The position numbers were made by a program, and so were the translations under genes. Under the pieces are notes generated by a model. That model made no database searches. It was not told the origin of the DNA and was given only the letters and a program-made list of their open reading frames with translations. Positions 24,749-35,704 of a stretch of DNA of 64,000 bases are shown here, in pieces. Every line of letters begins with the position of its first letter. Position 1 is the stretch's first letter. This DNA is from Pyxicephalus adspersus (lineage: Eukaryota > Chordata > Amphibia > Anura > Pyxicephalidae), in assembly GCF_032062135.1 (NCBI RefSeq), contig NC_092859.1:69176884-69240883 (forward strand), read 5' to 3'.

Positions 24749-24930
24749 TTTGGGGTTTAGGTTTAGGTAATCCTTGTGACCAATGTGTATTTTAACAAAT
24801 GTGCAGAAAACAATTTTTCCAGCTGTAAAAGGGTTAAAATGTTTGGGGTTTAGGTTTAGGTAATCCTTATGACCAATGTGTATTTTAACATATGTGCAGA
24901 AAACAATTTTCCAGCTGTAAAAGGGTTAAA
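24749..24930. repeat. Two-copy tandem repeat, 93-bp unit, with telomere-like word
   Basis: The segment from TTTGGGGTTTAGGTTTAGG to CCAGCTGTAAAAGGGTTAAA is present twice, starting at 24749 and 24842, with only a few differences. GGGGTTTAGGTTTAGG resembles a telomeric variant but occurs once per unit. Confidence 0.92.
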
Positions 24931-25283
24931 GTATTTCCATTCAACCTCTATTGCTCTCGTATTGGCTCCAGGATCAGGGGAGCAGAGCTGTCAGCATAAA
25001 GCTCCCCTGATTGCTCTGCTCCCTGAGTTGCTGAGGAAAGGGAAATCCTGATATGGCATCTTTTCATTGTAGAACATACATGTCCACAAGGCGTTTGTTT
25101 AGGCCATACAATTCACTCTTACTCATTGAAGTAAGAGGCCTTCAGAAATATTTTACCTGAATAAGGCTACATTTTTAAAAAGTCACTTTTCTAAATCCAA
25201 GTCTCCTCAATGCTCACCCCACCCATGTATACTCAGCTTTGCCAAACGTCCCCATTGTTAAATACTATACTAACCGTACGTCT
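24931..25283. other. No gene recognised
   Basis: Short spacer between the tandem repeat and block B, with an inverted pair of CAGGGGAGC/GCTCCCCTG near 24973-25010. No gene. Confidence 0.5.
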
Positions 25284-26508
25284 AATTATATGAGTTTAGG
25301 TAGAGTTGAGAATATTTTCTACCTACTCACAGGCAAAGCATGTTGGAAAGGAGATCACATGCTTCTCCAGACATGGAAGCACCTTGGTGTTTGGAATGAT
25401 CAACCCCCCAATATAAAAAACCCAAAAACATTTGTGTTTATTAGTTTGTTAAATAGTCACACATATGACCCTTTGAAAGTACCAGTAGTTGTTTTGGCAT
25501 TATAGATATCCATAGTAGTTTTTAACTGTAGCTCAAATTGTGCTAGGATTACATTTTGCAATTGTTGGTATTCATAAGACAATGAATTAGGTGTTGGGAT
25601 TCTTTTCTGAATTTAGTCAAAGCTCCTATGTTGTGGGTCTAAAAGATGGTGGCAAAAAAAAAAAAGAACAGGAATAATGTCCTAGCAGAGAGCTCAATGG
25701 GAGCTACCTACGGGTGTTTTTCTATTCTATCCACTTAAGCCATAAGCCTTTTTATATGTCTAATGGGTTTCAGGATTTTTGTTGGAAATTATCTTTTGTA
25801 CACACAGCACCATTTTGTTCTATGGTAAGGGGGAAAGGGAAGATAAGCAAACAGTTTTTTCATTGTGCCCTCGGTCATAAAAATGACCAGGAGTGGGACC
25901 ATGTCAGATGCACGTCAGATTTTTGCTCGAGACAAGCATGACCTTTTATCTTGGGTAGCTATTATCTGACGTGTGTACATAGCTTAAGTCATAGCTGGTC
26001 ATATATAGTTCTACAAGGGAGACAGAACATTACTTATTCAATACAAATTAAATAAAGTATTCACGCATCAAAACATTGTACAATGTAAAAGTATAGATTG
26101 CAGTTACATATATTAGCCTCCTTAGCTGTAATCCCAGGGTGAATTATCTATACCAAATGTGGTAATTGGAATTGCCAGGGAGCTTAAAAAGCTTACCTGG
26201 TAAGCAGGGCCTGGGGCGTCCTGCAGCGATGCCCGGCATCGCCAGTGAAAGAAGATGCCAGGCATTTGTGTAACCTGGTGATGCTAGGCTGGCATCTGTG
26301 TCCCTAGGTGTGAACGTTGGGGAGGGGAGACCAGAAGAAGCAGATGCTGGTCGGGCATCTGTGTGCGAGTGTGGGGCTAGGAGGCGGGACCAGGCAGGAA
26401 ATTTAAAATTTCCTAGTAGGTTAAGGACTGTTCCTCATACTTCAGAAAATGGTTTTAGATATGCCACATCCCCTTATACATAACATCCAAAAATGTTTTC
26501 GTTTCAAC
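25284..26508. repeat. Duplicated block B, first copy (about 1225 bp)
   Basis: Matches 36576-37786 in the same orientation with roughly ten small differences. These are single-base changes, an extra TAGGTAGAGTT-like piece near the left end, AATAATGTCC against AATGTCC, and a longer A run here. The right third contains GCTTACCTGGTAAGC and a GC-rich stretch that resembles a frog repeat. Open frames at 25714 and 26298 are duplicated with it and show no domain. Confidence 0.95.
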
Positions 26509-26674
26509 GAGGTCAATGACCTTGGGACTTTAAAGGCATATAATATTCATTGAATCAATACAAGAGTAAGAACAATACCATAATTTATTGATAAATCGTT
26601 ATTAAAAATGTTTTCATAAAAACATAAATTTGGTCCAATAACTGGTCTGTGATTTTACTGATAGGCTTAAGAAA

Positions 26675-26716
26675 GTTCAACATGTTTCTCGGAACATAGT
26701 CCGCTTCTTCAGGAAC
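26675..26716 (-). ncRNA. Hammerhead-ribozyme-like motif with complete core
   Basis: On the minus strand the order is GTTC, CTGAAGA, a stem II hairpin (CGGA ... TCCG with a 6-base loop), GAAA, CATG, TT, GAAC. GTTC and GAAC pair as stem I. CTGAAGA fits the CUGANGA core box, GAAA is intact, C-AT-G can form a one-pair mini stem III, and TT fits the UH cleavage site. Very short stem III is typical of hammerheads in Penelope-like retroelements. Deviations: an extra A and a mismatched G/A at the base of stem II. Activity cannot be judged from sequence. Confidence 0.6.
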
Positions 26717-27647
26717 ATAATAGCCTATAATTACAAACATGATTTATAATTTCCAAAAAACAACCACATGTTATGGTACCTTTATACACAAAGTTACTTA
26801 CTTCTGTCTTTTCAATCACTTCCCCACTGGGATGCATAAACCAGTAGAGCAACCCCTGGGTGCAGTGTTAAGTGATAAACTGACTACAAAATATGTTAGA
26901 TCAATCTTTTATTGATACTTCAAGTGTAATTTGATACATTTGAAGTTAATCAAAAATACTTGATACAACACAAATCTTTTAATGCAGTCATGGGAAACTT
27001 TGTACAAGAACTCCTCTTACATTTTAATGAATTTTAAATCTTTCATATATTTGGGTCAATAAATAGGTCATGACAGAACACCATGTTCTTACAAAACTTT
27101 TTTTCTAACAAACCCGTCATCACAAAGGGTTCCGGACTGAACTTGATAAGTGTTTGGACGCATCTAGTTGGTAAGCACACAACTCATTGTAGGAATCTAA
27201 ATTTTCCTGGAAAAGGAATAATTATAAACTGGAAAAACATATTCCTGTTTGTCTGCCTAATTATTCTGCTTTAAATGGAAACTGTGGTGTATTAGTGATT
27301 TTATTATAACTTTAAGCAAAAAGAAAAAAAAACATTTAGCCGGTTTTTATATTATTACAAGGTTGTGATATTTTTATGTACATATTTTTGTACAGATTTG
27401 TTGCCACACCTATCTATGTGTCAGATGTTGCAGTTATTTCTCTTGAACATTTGTAAGAAAATCAGATGGATTTCTACATCTGATTCTGTTTCTGATTCCT
27501 TTTTGCTGACAAAGTGGGTCATTGGCTGTAATTAAAACATACTGTATCTGCTGTCAAAAAGTCTGCAAAAAACCCAATTACATAAAATACAAATTACTTT
27601 CAATTAAGTGTGAATGTAATGTTAATATTAAAACTCTATGACATTAT
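26717..27647. other. No gene recognised
   Basis: AT-rich sequence after the ribozyme-like motif. A 63-codon frame at 27083 is not recognisable. Confidence 0.5.
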
Positions 27648-27770
27648 GGGGTCTATTTATAAAGCAGTGAATTTGACATTTAACAAAACATTTCCTAGTT
27701 CCTTTCTTTTCTTACTGTAAGAAAATAATGTTTTAATGAATATCAGATTCAGTGGTATATAAATAAATCT
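27648..27770. mobile_element. Short MITE, relative of 10258-10397
   Basis: The left end GGGGTCTATTTATAAAGCAG and the right end CAGTGGTATATAAATAAATC are imperfect inverted repeats. The left 30 bases match the MITE at 10258 closely. Confidence 0.62.
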
Positions 27771-27959
27771 CTATAATGTTTTAATGGTTATCTTCTTCAT
27801 CAAACATCAACACCAAATGTCCACCATTGATGTGGTCACATTATTTTAATGTGATCACTGTAGCGTGGATTTGTATAGGCTATTCATTTACACACAAGAC
27901 TCGGTGGTCAGGGGTTGTGCGCAGCTCTACGAAGTGAATAGGCAAAGTTATTTTTCCAC

Positions 27960-29570
27960 TTACACACGTATTTCCTTTCTTTCAGAACATGTCTGGCTCT
28001 GCTGTTTCTCGTTGTAAGTGCCTAAACAACCCTGATTCATTTTTTTATATCTGTGGCAATTTCACCATTTCCAGTCAAGGGGCGAACATCAGCACAATTG
28101 TAGAGCAAGGCTATTTGGCATATTTAAACTTGGTGATTAAGATAAGTCTTGGGCCCCTCATAAGGTGTGCAAACAGTGTGTCGTGAGTTTATGGATGTGT
28201 ACAAAGGGAACATGTGATAAGATGCTATTTGGTATACCTATAGTTTGGCGAGAACTGTGCGATCATTTCAGTGACTGTTACTTTTGTATTGTGAAAACTT
28301 CAGGATATACCAAGAAAAATAAATGTATTATAGAGTATTCTGGTCTACCATAAACTTTACGCCAATTGACTCATTCAGATGAAATCCCAGTGCTGGTTTT
28401 CCTTACACTACCCTCTCGTGGAGAACATGATTTTGGTGATAAACTATTCAATGTACAGCGCTGCATATTATGTTGGTGCTATATAAATCCTGTTTATTAT
28501 TAATATTAGTAATAATAATAACAATAACCAGTCGACAACAATGATGAAGAGTTTGAAATTGAAGAGGACTCCGTTCGTAAGGGATTTGATCAGCATGAGT
28601 TGAGTGATTCGGCACGTGATTTGGGACTATGGAAGAAGCCTTCAGAACTCCTAGCATCAAGACTACATGAGAAAAACTTACTTGAAAAAGGAACTAAGGT
28701 ATTGTACTTTCAAACCAGAGAAATTGCATTTTTGCAGTACTTTAGTACTGACAGTGGCTTTGTGTATTGCCATAACATACCTGGTTTAATGGAGAAATTG
28801 GGAATTCCAATCTAAAACTCAACTGAATGGCGACTATTCATTGATAGCTCAAAGCAGAGCTTAAAGTGTGTCCTCCTTCACATCGGCAATATATTGGCGG
28901 AGAGTCATTGAGTTTTTGCAATATCACCAACACAATTGGGTCAACTGTGTTGACTTTAAAATGGTATGCTTCTTTCTTGGTCAGCAACGTGGATACACCA
29001 AGTATCTGTTAGAAAGAATATTATATTCCCGCCTCTGCACATGAAACTGGGTCTGATGAAGCAGTTTGTTAAAGCTTTGCCAACTGAAGGAGACTGTTTC
29101 AAGTACCTCATTTTGGCATTTCCTAGCCTGTCATTTGAAAAAATAAAGACTGGTGTGTTTGATGGTCCACAGATCTGGCAGCTTATCAAAGATGAACATT
29201 TCATCAGGACAATGTCAGAAGTCAAAAAGAATGCTTGATTATCATTCAAAGCCATTGTCAAGGACTTTCTTGGAAACACAAAATAATAATAAAAACAAAA
29301 CAAATAATTACACAGAAATAGTCCCAAAACTCTTGGAGAGCTACAGAATGCTTGGTTGCAATATGAGCATGAAGGTGCATTTTCTGCAAAGCCATCTTTC
29401 TAACTTCCCAGAAAACCTTGGTGCAGTCAGTGATGAGCAAGGTGAACGATTCCACCATGATTTGAAGGTCATGGAAGGACAGTATCAGGGTAGATTGGAA
29501 TCTCCATATGATGGCTGACTATTGTTGGAGCTTTCGGCAGGATTGTCCTAACACTGAACAATCCAGGAAA
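27960..29570 (+). pseudogene. Broken copy of an uncharacterised, probably transposon-linked protein family
   Basis: Plus-strand frames give, in order: RCKCLNNPDSFFYICGNFT near the start, VCKQCV, FGIPIVWREL, DCYFC, then (after an inserted SINE piece) DSARDLGLWKKPSELLASR, WRLFIDSSK, PPLHMKLGLMKQFVKALP, GVFDGPQIWQLIKD, MSMKVHFLQSHLSNFPENL and EQGERFHHDLKVMEGQYQGR. I remember this motif order from proteins annotated as uncharacterised in fish, hydra and insects, present in many copies per genome. The paired CxxC motifs suggest metal binding. At least four frame changes, stops and a missing middle part show that it is a pseudogene. The function is unknown and the transposon link is inference. Confidence 0.75.
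28443..28530 (-). mobile_element. SINE-like fragment inserted in the 28-kb pseudogene
   Basis: AATGTACAGCGCTGCATATT...GCTATATAAATCCTGTTTATT followed by an AT/AATA-rich tail is the reverse of the repeat end seen at 30310 and close to that at 49858. It splits the pseudogene frame. Confidence 0.7.
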
Positions 29571-30309
29571 AGCTATAAGTGTAAATTTTTACCTTAACTG
29601 CTATTATTTTACAAATGTTTAACTGTGAAAATGTCATAGAGTAACAATAAATCATTAGTATGAACAAATGAAATTTAAATAAACAGTACATTCAAGGTAA
29701 TATTTCATTATTTTTTCATTGCATGTAAAATTTGCATGTTTTTTTGACAAAAATGGAGGGTACCTTGTATCCTAAAAACTGGATGTGATAACAAAAAACT
29801 AGAGTCATTTCTGGATTCACCACCCAAAAATTAGTAAAAAACAAAAGTAAGATCTAACTCAACAAAAATGGGTTTCCCAGTGTAATCAATGTACATAATG
29901 AATGACAGATCATGGTCATCAAGCTATGTCTGAATTAATACAATACGTATATAAACATAGAGATATTGATTCTTGAGTTATTTATTACCGTGTAACTCAA
30001 TTTAAAGAAAAGGTTATTTTGGTTACCGCTTTCAGAATTTTTTTAACAACACTCGGGGTTACCACTGGGGAGGTTAAAGCCTTAAAATTTTAGGCTCTGT
30101 GTTTTTGCCAGCTTCCCCTTTCAAGGTTACCCCTAGTTTTATTTCTTTTTTTTTTTCTTACCTTGGCTTCAAGCAGCACCTATGTTCTGGGTCCTCTCCC
30201 TGCTCGGTGAGTGGTCCTGTAGGATGCGGAAAGTAGAATTGACAAGCAAAAATGGAGCATGCATTGCTTGGCTGTGTATTAGAATTAATATTATTCTATA
30301 ATAATTATA
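29571..30309. other. No gene recognised
   Basis: AT-rich sequence with a T-rich run near 30147-30158. Nothing identified. Confidence 0.5.
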
Positions 30310-30420
30310 TAATTAATAATAATAAACAGGAATTGTATAGCGCCAATATATTACACAGCGCTGTACATTAAATAGGGGTTGCAAATGACAGACAAATACA
30401 GACAGTGACAAAGTAGGACA
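30310..30420 (+). mobile_element. SINE-like repeat end
   Basis: AATAAACAGGAATTGTATAG, CACAGCGCTGTACATTAAAT and AGGGGTTGCAAATGACAGAC follow each other, the end of a short repeat that is very common in frogs from memory. It recurs reversed at 28443, 49858 and 51930. Confidence 0.75.
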
Positions 30421-30613
30421 CTGCTCCGAGGAGCTACAATTGATAAATCACAAACTTATTAACTCTGCAAACTTAACTTCAAATACACAATAGCGTTTTT
30501 CACAAACAGCACCAAAAAATTTTATTTAAAATTGAGAATGTTATAAAAAAATTTTTAAATACAATACAATACCTTGCTATGTTATATTGGCTTGCACAAA
30601 ATGCTGTAGTTTC

Positions 30614-31040
30614 TATTTAAAGCAGACCTATCAGCAAAATTTTTACTTTATAAAAAGGGTAGATAACCCTTTTCCAAAATTACTGAAAATATTAACGGCA
30701 GTAAAAACTGAATGGGAGCACAGGTTTAGGTTGCTTTTTTTTGCATTGGGAAAAAAGTGCCAATCTCACCCATGCGCAGTGAGTTCTGCACTCTTTTTTT
30801 CCTATTTACAGCAAGCTACATCACCAGATCTCGCACCTGTACAGTGCAAGATCGGGTGACGTAGGCAGAAGAAGAAGGAAGAAGATGGTAGTGCCTGTTG
30901 CTTTCTCAGTGTCGGGACAAGGGAGGATTCTAGGATGGTGTTGGACTGACTCGAGGCCACGTCTGTAAGGATCAGGGGCTCTGCAGAACTAGGTAACTAG
31001 GTAAGTGGTGTTTTTTTATTTTTTCTGACAGTTACCTTTT
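30614..31040. repeat. D-family interspersed repeat, diverged copy
   Basis: Begins AAAGCAGACCTATCAGC and TTTTTACTTTATAAAAAGGG, matching the start of the repeat at 33133. A CATGCGCAGTG and GTGCAAGATCGGGTGACG segment follows as in 33133-33542. Other relatives are 35276-35578 and 63583-64000. No coding. Confidence 0.6.
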
Positions 31041-32195
31041 AGGCAAGATACTCCATTTAAATACCTATAAAATAGGTTGTGCAGGGGCAACTTCAGACTA
31101 AAGGAATTGTTTTTTTTACATTTATAAAGACTAGCACAATTTGGGTTTTAGTGTCATAAAAAATGAGGATATATTTTTCCACTCAATACAACTCAAAACT
31201 GCAGTACAAATTTATACATGCTGGGTAAAATGTTCATTAAAGGGTTGCACAGAGAGAACAGTCAGTCACTCAATAAATTATTAAAATACATTTATATCTT
31301 AATTCTTTTGTGAATTGCTTACTCTAGTACCAAATATTACATTGTAATAGCCGAATTGTGGCTTGGTCTAGGACTACAATGTGTACCTAATTACAAGTGC
31401 AAAAATTGCAACACTGATTATAAGATTACAAGATTTTAGTGCTTAAAATAAGCCAGTTAGTAGTATAGAAGGGTATATAATAATGTAAAACATTTTCAGC
31501 ACACTAGAATTCCTATGCTTGCTTCCCTACTTGGTGAATAACTGACAACAAACAATTATGTTCACTTCAGGGGTTGTAGAGAATTACTGCCAGCAACATA
31601 AATAAATAACAAAATAAATCCTTGTGATGGAGCATTGTTTTATGATCAATTGTTCCTTGATATAACAACATAAGTGTATTTCTTTTTTTTTTTTAATTCA
31701 ATATTACACCATCATTTTCTGGGTAAACTTCTGCACCTGATCAGTATAAAAATGCTGTTTTTATACACTTTACATAAAACAGGTTATAATTTCAGTTATC
31801 ACATTTGGGATTTATTTATACTGGTCTAGTGACTCCTAGCATTCACAACAATGAATTTAAATTTTAATTTAAAAGTTCTAAATACATCTTGCTTGTTTTC
31901 TGCTTTACTGTTGTGCTCCTAAAGCTGAGAATTTTATTCAGAAAGCTTTCAAAGTTCATCCTGTCCTATTTTGTCCTTAGAGTTCATACAATAATATTGG
32001 GCCCTAATAAAGAGGACGTTTTCTTGGCCCCCAATGCATTGGAGGTTTGTTACAATTTGATAATAAATTTTAGCAATTTTTTAAATGGGTTTGGTGCTCT
32101 TTTCTACAAATTTGTTGAAATCGTCACTAAATGTCCTAAATTTTGACCTAAATGTCAAATTTTGAGGGCTTCTTGCACTTTTGTTTAGTTTCAAA
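31041..32195. other. No gene recognised
   Basis: AT-rich sequence up to block A'. An 85-codon frame at 31889 has no domain I know. Confidence 0.5.
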
Positions 32196-32464
32196 GAAAA
32201 CTTCTGTCACCCAGATCACCTTAGTTTTCTTTTAAAGTGCATCTTCGGCTTTGTTAGGCATTCTTTGCTTCTCTGGTACCTTAGGGTAGCTTTGAGCAAA
32301 GGTCACAAGGTTAGGTTGTTAGTAAATCTAAGTAAAAGTATCCAATAGATACAAGATGGTCAGTGTCCAGTATTCCAAACACCTGTTGAATGAATGATTG
32401 TAACACTTGTTCTAGTAGTATTCCCTGGAAAAGATCTGCACTATTGCATCTTGGTAACCTCTTC
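32196..32464. repeat. Duplicated block A', second copy (269 bp)
   Basis: Identical to 23378-23646, same orientation, 8818 bases further on. The flanks are unrelated. Confidence 0.93.
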
Positions 32465-32739
32465 CACTAAACCAATAAAACCTACCAACAACTGGTAGGG
32501 TCGTATTGTTTTTTTTAGATTGGAAAGTCACAGTCTTTTGGGGAGCAGGCCTCCCTCCTGATGTCTGACTGCCCCCTCTGGCCTATTTTCAACTCTACAC
32601 CCCAAATCAGGTACTCCTGTGGTTACAATACTGCCAATTTCTATATATATGTCCTTCTTAAATGTATTGTAGGAAATCCTACTCCCTTTGAGAGTCTCCT
32701 ATGTAGGTAAGCCCCTAAACATGTTATATCTCATCTCTT

Positions 32740-33130
32740 CTTCAACAGGAACCAGGGATGGTTCCTTCAGTGGCAGAGTGGGAGAAATTCTTTACAATGA
32801 TACATTAATTATTTGATGTTCAAAGTTTTTGTCCCTCAGCTTCTGAAACCTGTTAGTGTTTAATCTCATTAAGAAACCATATAGCACAAATTTTGTAGGC
32901 ATGGCCTAATATATTTCAGCTTTGGGACAACATTCTTAACATTTACAGTACACTAAATGATACTTCAGTTCCTAAAATTCCTTCTGTAACCTTACTGTCT
33001 ATGCTCTCAGGTTCTGTCAAATCCAATAAAAACTACATTCCAAGACACTTTCTGACAGAGACAAGAGGAATCCTTTCAAGACATAGGTGCCCCAATACCT
33101 ATTCAACAATCCGAGAATGACTTGTTGAAC
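32740..33130 (+). pseudogene. L1-like LINE ORF2 C-terminal fragment
   Basis: Translation in shifting frames gives VAEWEKFFTM, then FQLWDNILN, then VTLLSMLSGS, RHFLTETRGILSRH and STIREWLVEL. This is the spacing of the last part of L1 ORF2 (FW..I, LL, HFL..AR..I, W). Stops interrupt it. It directly precedes the D-family repeat. Confidence 0.62.
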
Positions 33131-33132
33131 TT

Positions 33133-33542
33133 AAAGCAGACCTAAACTCAGAATTTTTACTTTGCATAAAAGGGTAGACAACACTTTTATTTAAAGTAAC
33201 AATTTTGTTTTTTGTTTTTCTTTAAGTGCAACAGCCTTTTTAAAAATAAAGTGGCACATCACCTACCCTTTCTGTCTTGAACCCCATGGCAACGCAAAGC
33301 CTCCTGAGATGTCATGCATCCAGGGAGCCCTGTTGGCTGGTCTTTCAGTGCATGTACGAGATCAGGAGCCCTTTCATCAATAGTGCAAGATTCATATGCG
33401 CAGTGCAAGATCAGGTGACGGCGGGCCGAAGATGGATGGATACAAGGATGACGCGAGACCCGATGGAAGAAACGTGTTTTAAAGTTGTGCAAACAGGTTT
33501 ACACAAGTCATACCTTTGAAGTCCTGCATAATGGCTCCTTAA
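33133..33542. repeat. D-family repeat, full copy D
   Basis: From TAAAGCAGACCTAAACTC to GCATAATGGCTCCTTAA. The part from 33164 is repeated at 35276-35578 in the same orientation with a few base changes, except that 76 bases near 33431-33506 are absent there. Contains no supported gene. Confidence 0.9.
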
Positions 33543-33664
33543 CCACCTTGCCGTTAAGCCCGACCTTCGTTCGGGCACAAAAAAATTGCAAGGATGGTTA
33601 ACCCCGAGATTTTTCCCATCCATACTTACCTGGTCCCCCTGTGCTCATCCAGCGTCGTTTTCGT
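33543..33664. repeat. Interspersed repeat fragment between D and the mariner copy
   Basis: CCACCTTGCCGTTAAGCCCG, TTCGTTCGGGCAC and CATACTTACCTGGTCCCC resemble a common frog repeat from memory. It ends abruptly where the mariner sequence begins in mid-element. Confidence 0.6.
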
Positions 33665-34626
33665 ACTGTCAAAACCTGGATATCTCGTTTCAAGACTGGG
33701 CATTTCACCGTTGAAGATGAGCCCCGCAGTGGGCGCTTCCCAATCTCAACTGACCCGGCAACCTGCTGTCCATGAGCTGATTATTGAGGCCTGGAAAATA
33801 TCCGCAAAATAGGTAGACCAGATACTTGACATCTCACAGGAGTGTGTTGGGTTTGTTATCACCACTATCCTAGACATGCTTAAGCTTTCAGCGAAGTGGG
33901 TGCCAAAATGTTTGAACAGTGATCAGAAGAAGGAAAGAGTTGAAGCATTCAAAGCCATTTTGGCCCATTTTGAAGCTGCACAGGACTTTTTAGCTAGGTT
34001 AGTGACTGAGGATTAAACCTGGCTCCACATCTATGATCCTGAAACCAAGGAACAGTCAAAGGAATGGCTCCACAGTGGGTCTGAAGCCAGAAATCAGCCA
34101 AAAAAGTCATGACGTCTGTTTTCTGGGACAAAGACTGTATTCTGTTGGTGGACTACCTACCTCAGGGCTCTAGTCTCACCGGACAGTGACCTCCTGGACC
34201 AGCTGAAAGAGGAAATAAGACAAAACTCCATGTAAAGTTGACCAAAGGGATCCTTTTTTTGAAGGACAACGCACCTGCGCACACGTCCAAAGTTATGGCT
34301 GCCAAGTTGAACACCCTGGGTTTCCAATTGGACCACTATCCCCCTGACTCACCTGACCTGGCCCCTTCGGACTATTATCTGTTCCTGAATTTGAAAAAAC
34401 ACCTGAACGGGCAATGTTTTGAGAACATTTCTGATGTCAAAGATACTGCTAAGAGCTGGTTTGCGGCCCCACCAAAGGACTTTTATTTGAACGGTCTAGA
34501 AAAGATGCAACTATGCTGTACTAAGTGCATCAGTCTCAGGGGGGAATATGTTAAAAAAATGTGTTATTTCATAACTCTGGCTCTCTTCTTTCTGGGCAAA
34601 GCCAGGAACTCCTCTGCACCCCCTCG
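33665..34626 (+). pseudogene. Mariner transposon, 3' part with 3' terminal inverted repeat
   Basis: Starts inside the transposase (TVKTWISRFKTG) and runs through FLKDNAPAHTS and SPDLAPSDYYLF to the 3' terminal repeat ending at 34626, followed by TA. The two downstream Asp residues are separated by 34 residues, the DD34D spacing of mariner. The first catalytic region reads EDXTW with a stop (34014-34016) in place of Glu. A stop also replaces the residue after ISAK, and the frame shifts after DPAT. The same three lesions occur in the copy at 35705-36548. The 3' end GGCAAAGCCAGGAACTCC pairs with the 5' end of that other copy. Confidence 0.93.
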
Positions 34627-34702
34627 TAATACAGTAAATAAATCACGTGGCCTTGTCCATAATATAGAGATATTCTCAATATATCTGTGTCATATCTGGT
34701 GT

Positions 34703-34982
34703 TGTTACGATAGCTCAGAGGTTTGTACTCTGGCCTTTGCAGCACTAGGTTCTAGGTTTGAATCTGAGCCAGAGCACTATCTGCATGGAGTTTGCAGGTT
34801 CTCCTCTGGGTACTCTGGTTTCCTCCCACATTCCAAAAACATGCAGTTAGGTTAATTGGCTTCCCCCCAAAACTGACCTCAGATTGTACTAAAAACATTT
34901 GACTAAGATAGGGACTTTAGATTGTGAGCCCCTTTGAGGGACAATGCTATAAAAACACTGTGTAATAATTATAATAATAACC
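34703..34982 (+). mobile_element. tRNA-like SINE
   Basis: TAGCTCAGAGGTTTGTACTC (A-box-like) and GGTTTGAATCTGA (B-box-like) lie about 35 bases apart, as in tRNA-derived SINEs with an internal pol III promoter. The body has TGCATGGAGTTTGCAGGTTC, TTTCCTCCCACATTCC and GATTGTGAGCCCC and ends in an ATA-rich tail, the layout of a SINE well known in frogs. No intact tRNA fold is expected. Confidence 0.82.
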
Positions 34983-35151
34983 ACCATCAAAGACAAACTC
35001 CATCAGCATCCACCAGATACAAATTCATGTAGGAATAAGCACATGTATTGCCATTCCTTGTATCTGGGGGAAATGGGATTCATAAGGGGAAACCATTGTG
35101 TGTATGGATACAGTTTAACATATTGAAAATGTATGTATTGAGTGGTCACAA

Positions 35152-35275
35152 TTAGTGTTGGTCGAATAGCTCACTATTCGATTCGACAGCTATTCGGCCG
35201 AATATAGCAAAAAAATTTGGGTGGTCGAATTCGAATCCCATTAAAGTCAATGGGAGAAAAATTCGGGTTTGTTTC
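35152..35275. repeat. Palindrome-rich interspersed repeat with ATTCGATTCG
   Basis: TAGTGTTGGTCGAATAGC, CACTATTCGATTCGACAGC, CTATTCGGCCGAATA and TTAAAGTCAATGGGAG form a CpG-containing, self-complementary repeat that I remember as common in frogs. A relative is at 55447-55525. It ends where D' begins. Confidence 0.7.
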
Positions 35276-35578
35276 GCATAAAAGGGTAGACAACACTTTT
35301 ATTTAAAGTAACAATTTTGTTTTTTGTTTTTCTTTAAGTGCAACAGCCTTTTTAAAAATAAAGTGGCACAGCACCTACCCTTTCTGTCTTGAACCCCATG
35401 GCAACGCAAAGCCTCCTGAGATGTCATGCATCCAGGGAGGCCTGTTGGCTGCTCTTTCAGTGCATGTATGAGATCAGGAGCCCTTTCATCAATAGTGCAA
35501 GATTGATATGCGCAGTGCAAGATCAGGTGATGGCGGGCCGAAGTCATACCTTTGAAGTCCTGCATAATGGCTCCTTAA
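35276..35578. repeat. D-family repeat copy D' with a 76-base deletion
   Basis: Nearly identical to 33164-33542 but joined directly from GCGGGCCGAAG to TCATACC. The missing part is flanked in D by AAG on both sides, a three-base microhomology. Confidence 0.9.
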
Positions 35579-35704
35579 TAAATGCAGAGATTTAGCTTTT
35601 CTATTTTTGTCTTTTCTATTTTGTTGTTCAATTTTCTTGAACATGTAATGATTCTAGTTTTATTATTCTTAGGTCATTTTATTTTGGTATTTTAAATTCA
35701 AATA

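Noticed and set aside
25714..25941. 75-codon frame in block B (also in B' at 37034)
   Set aside because: Present twice only because the block is duplicated; no domain, and the frame start is altered in B'.
34703..34780. Possible tRNA gene (A- and B-box-like words)
   Set aside because: The boxes belong to a SINE with the known body and tail; no complete tRNA fold is visible.
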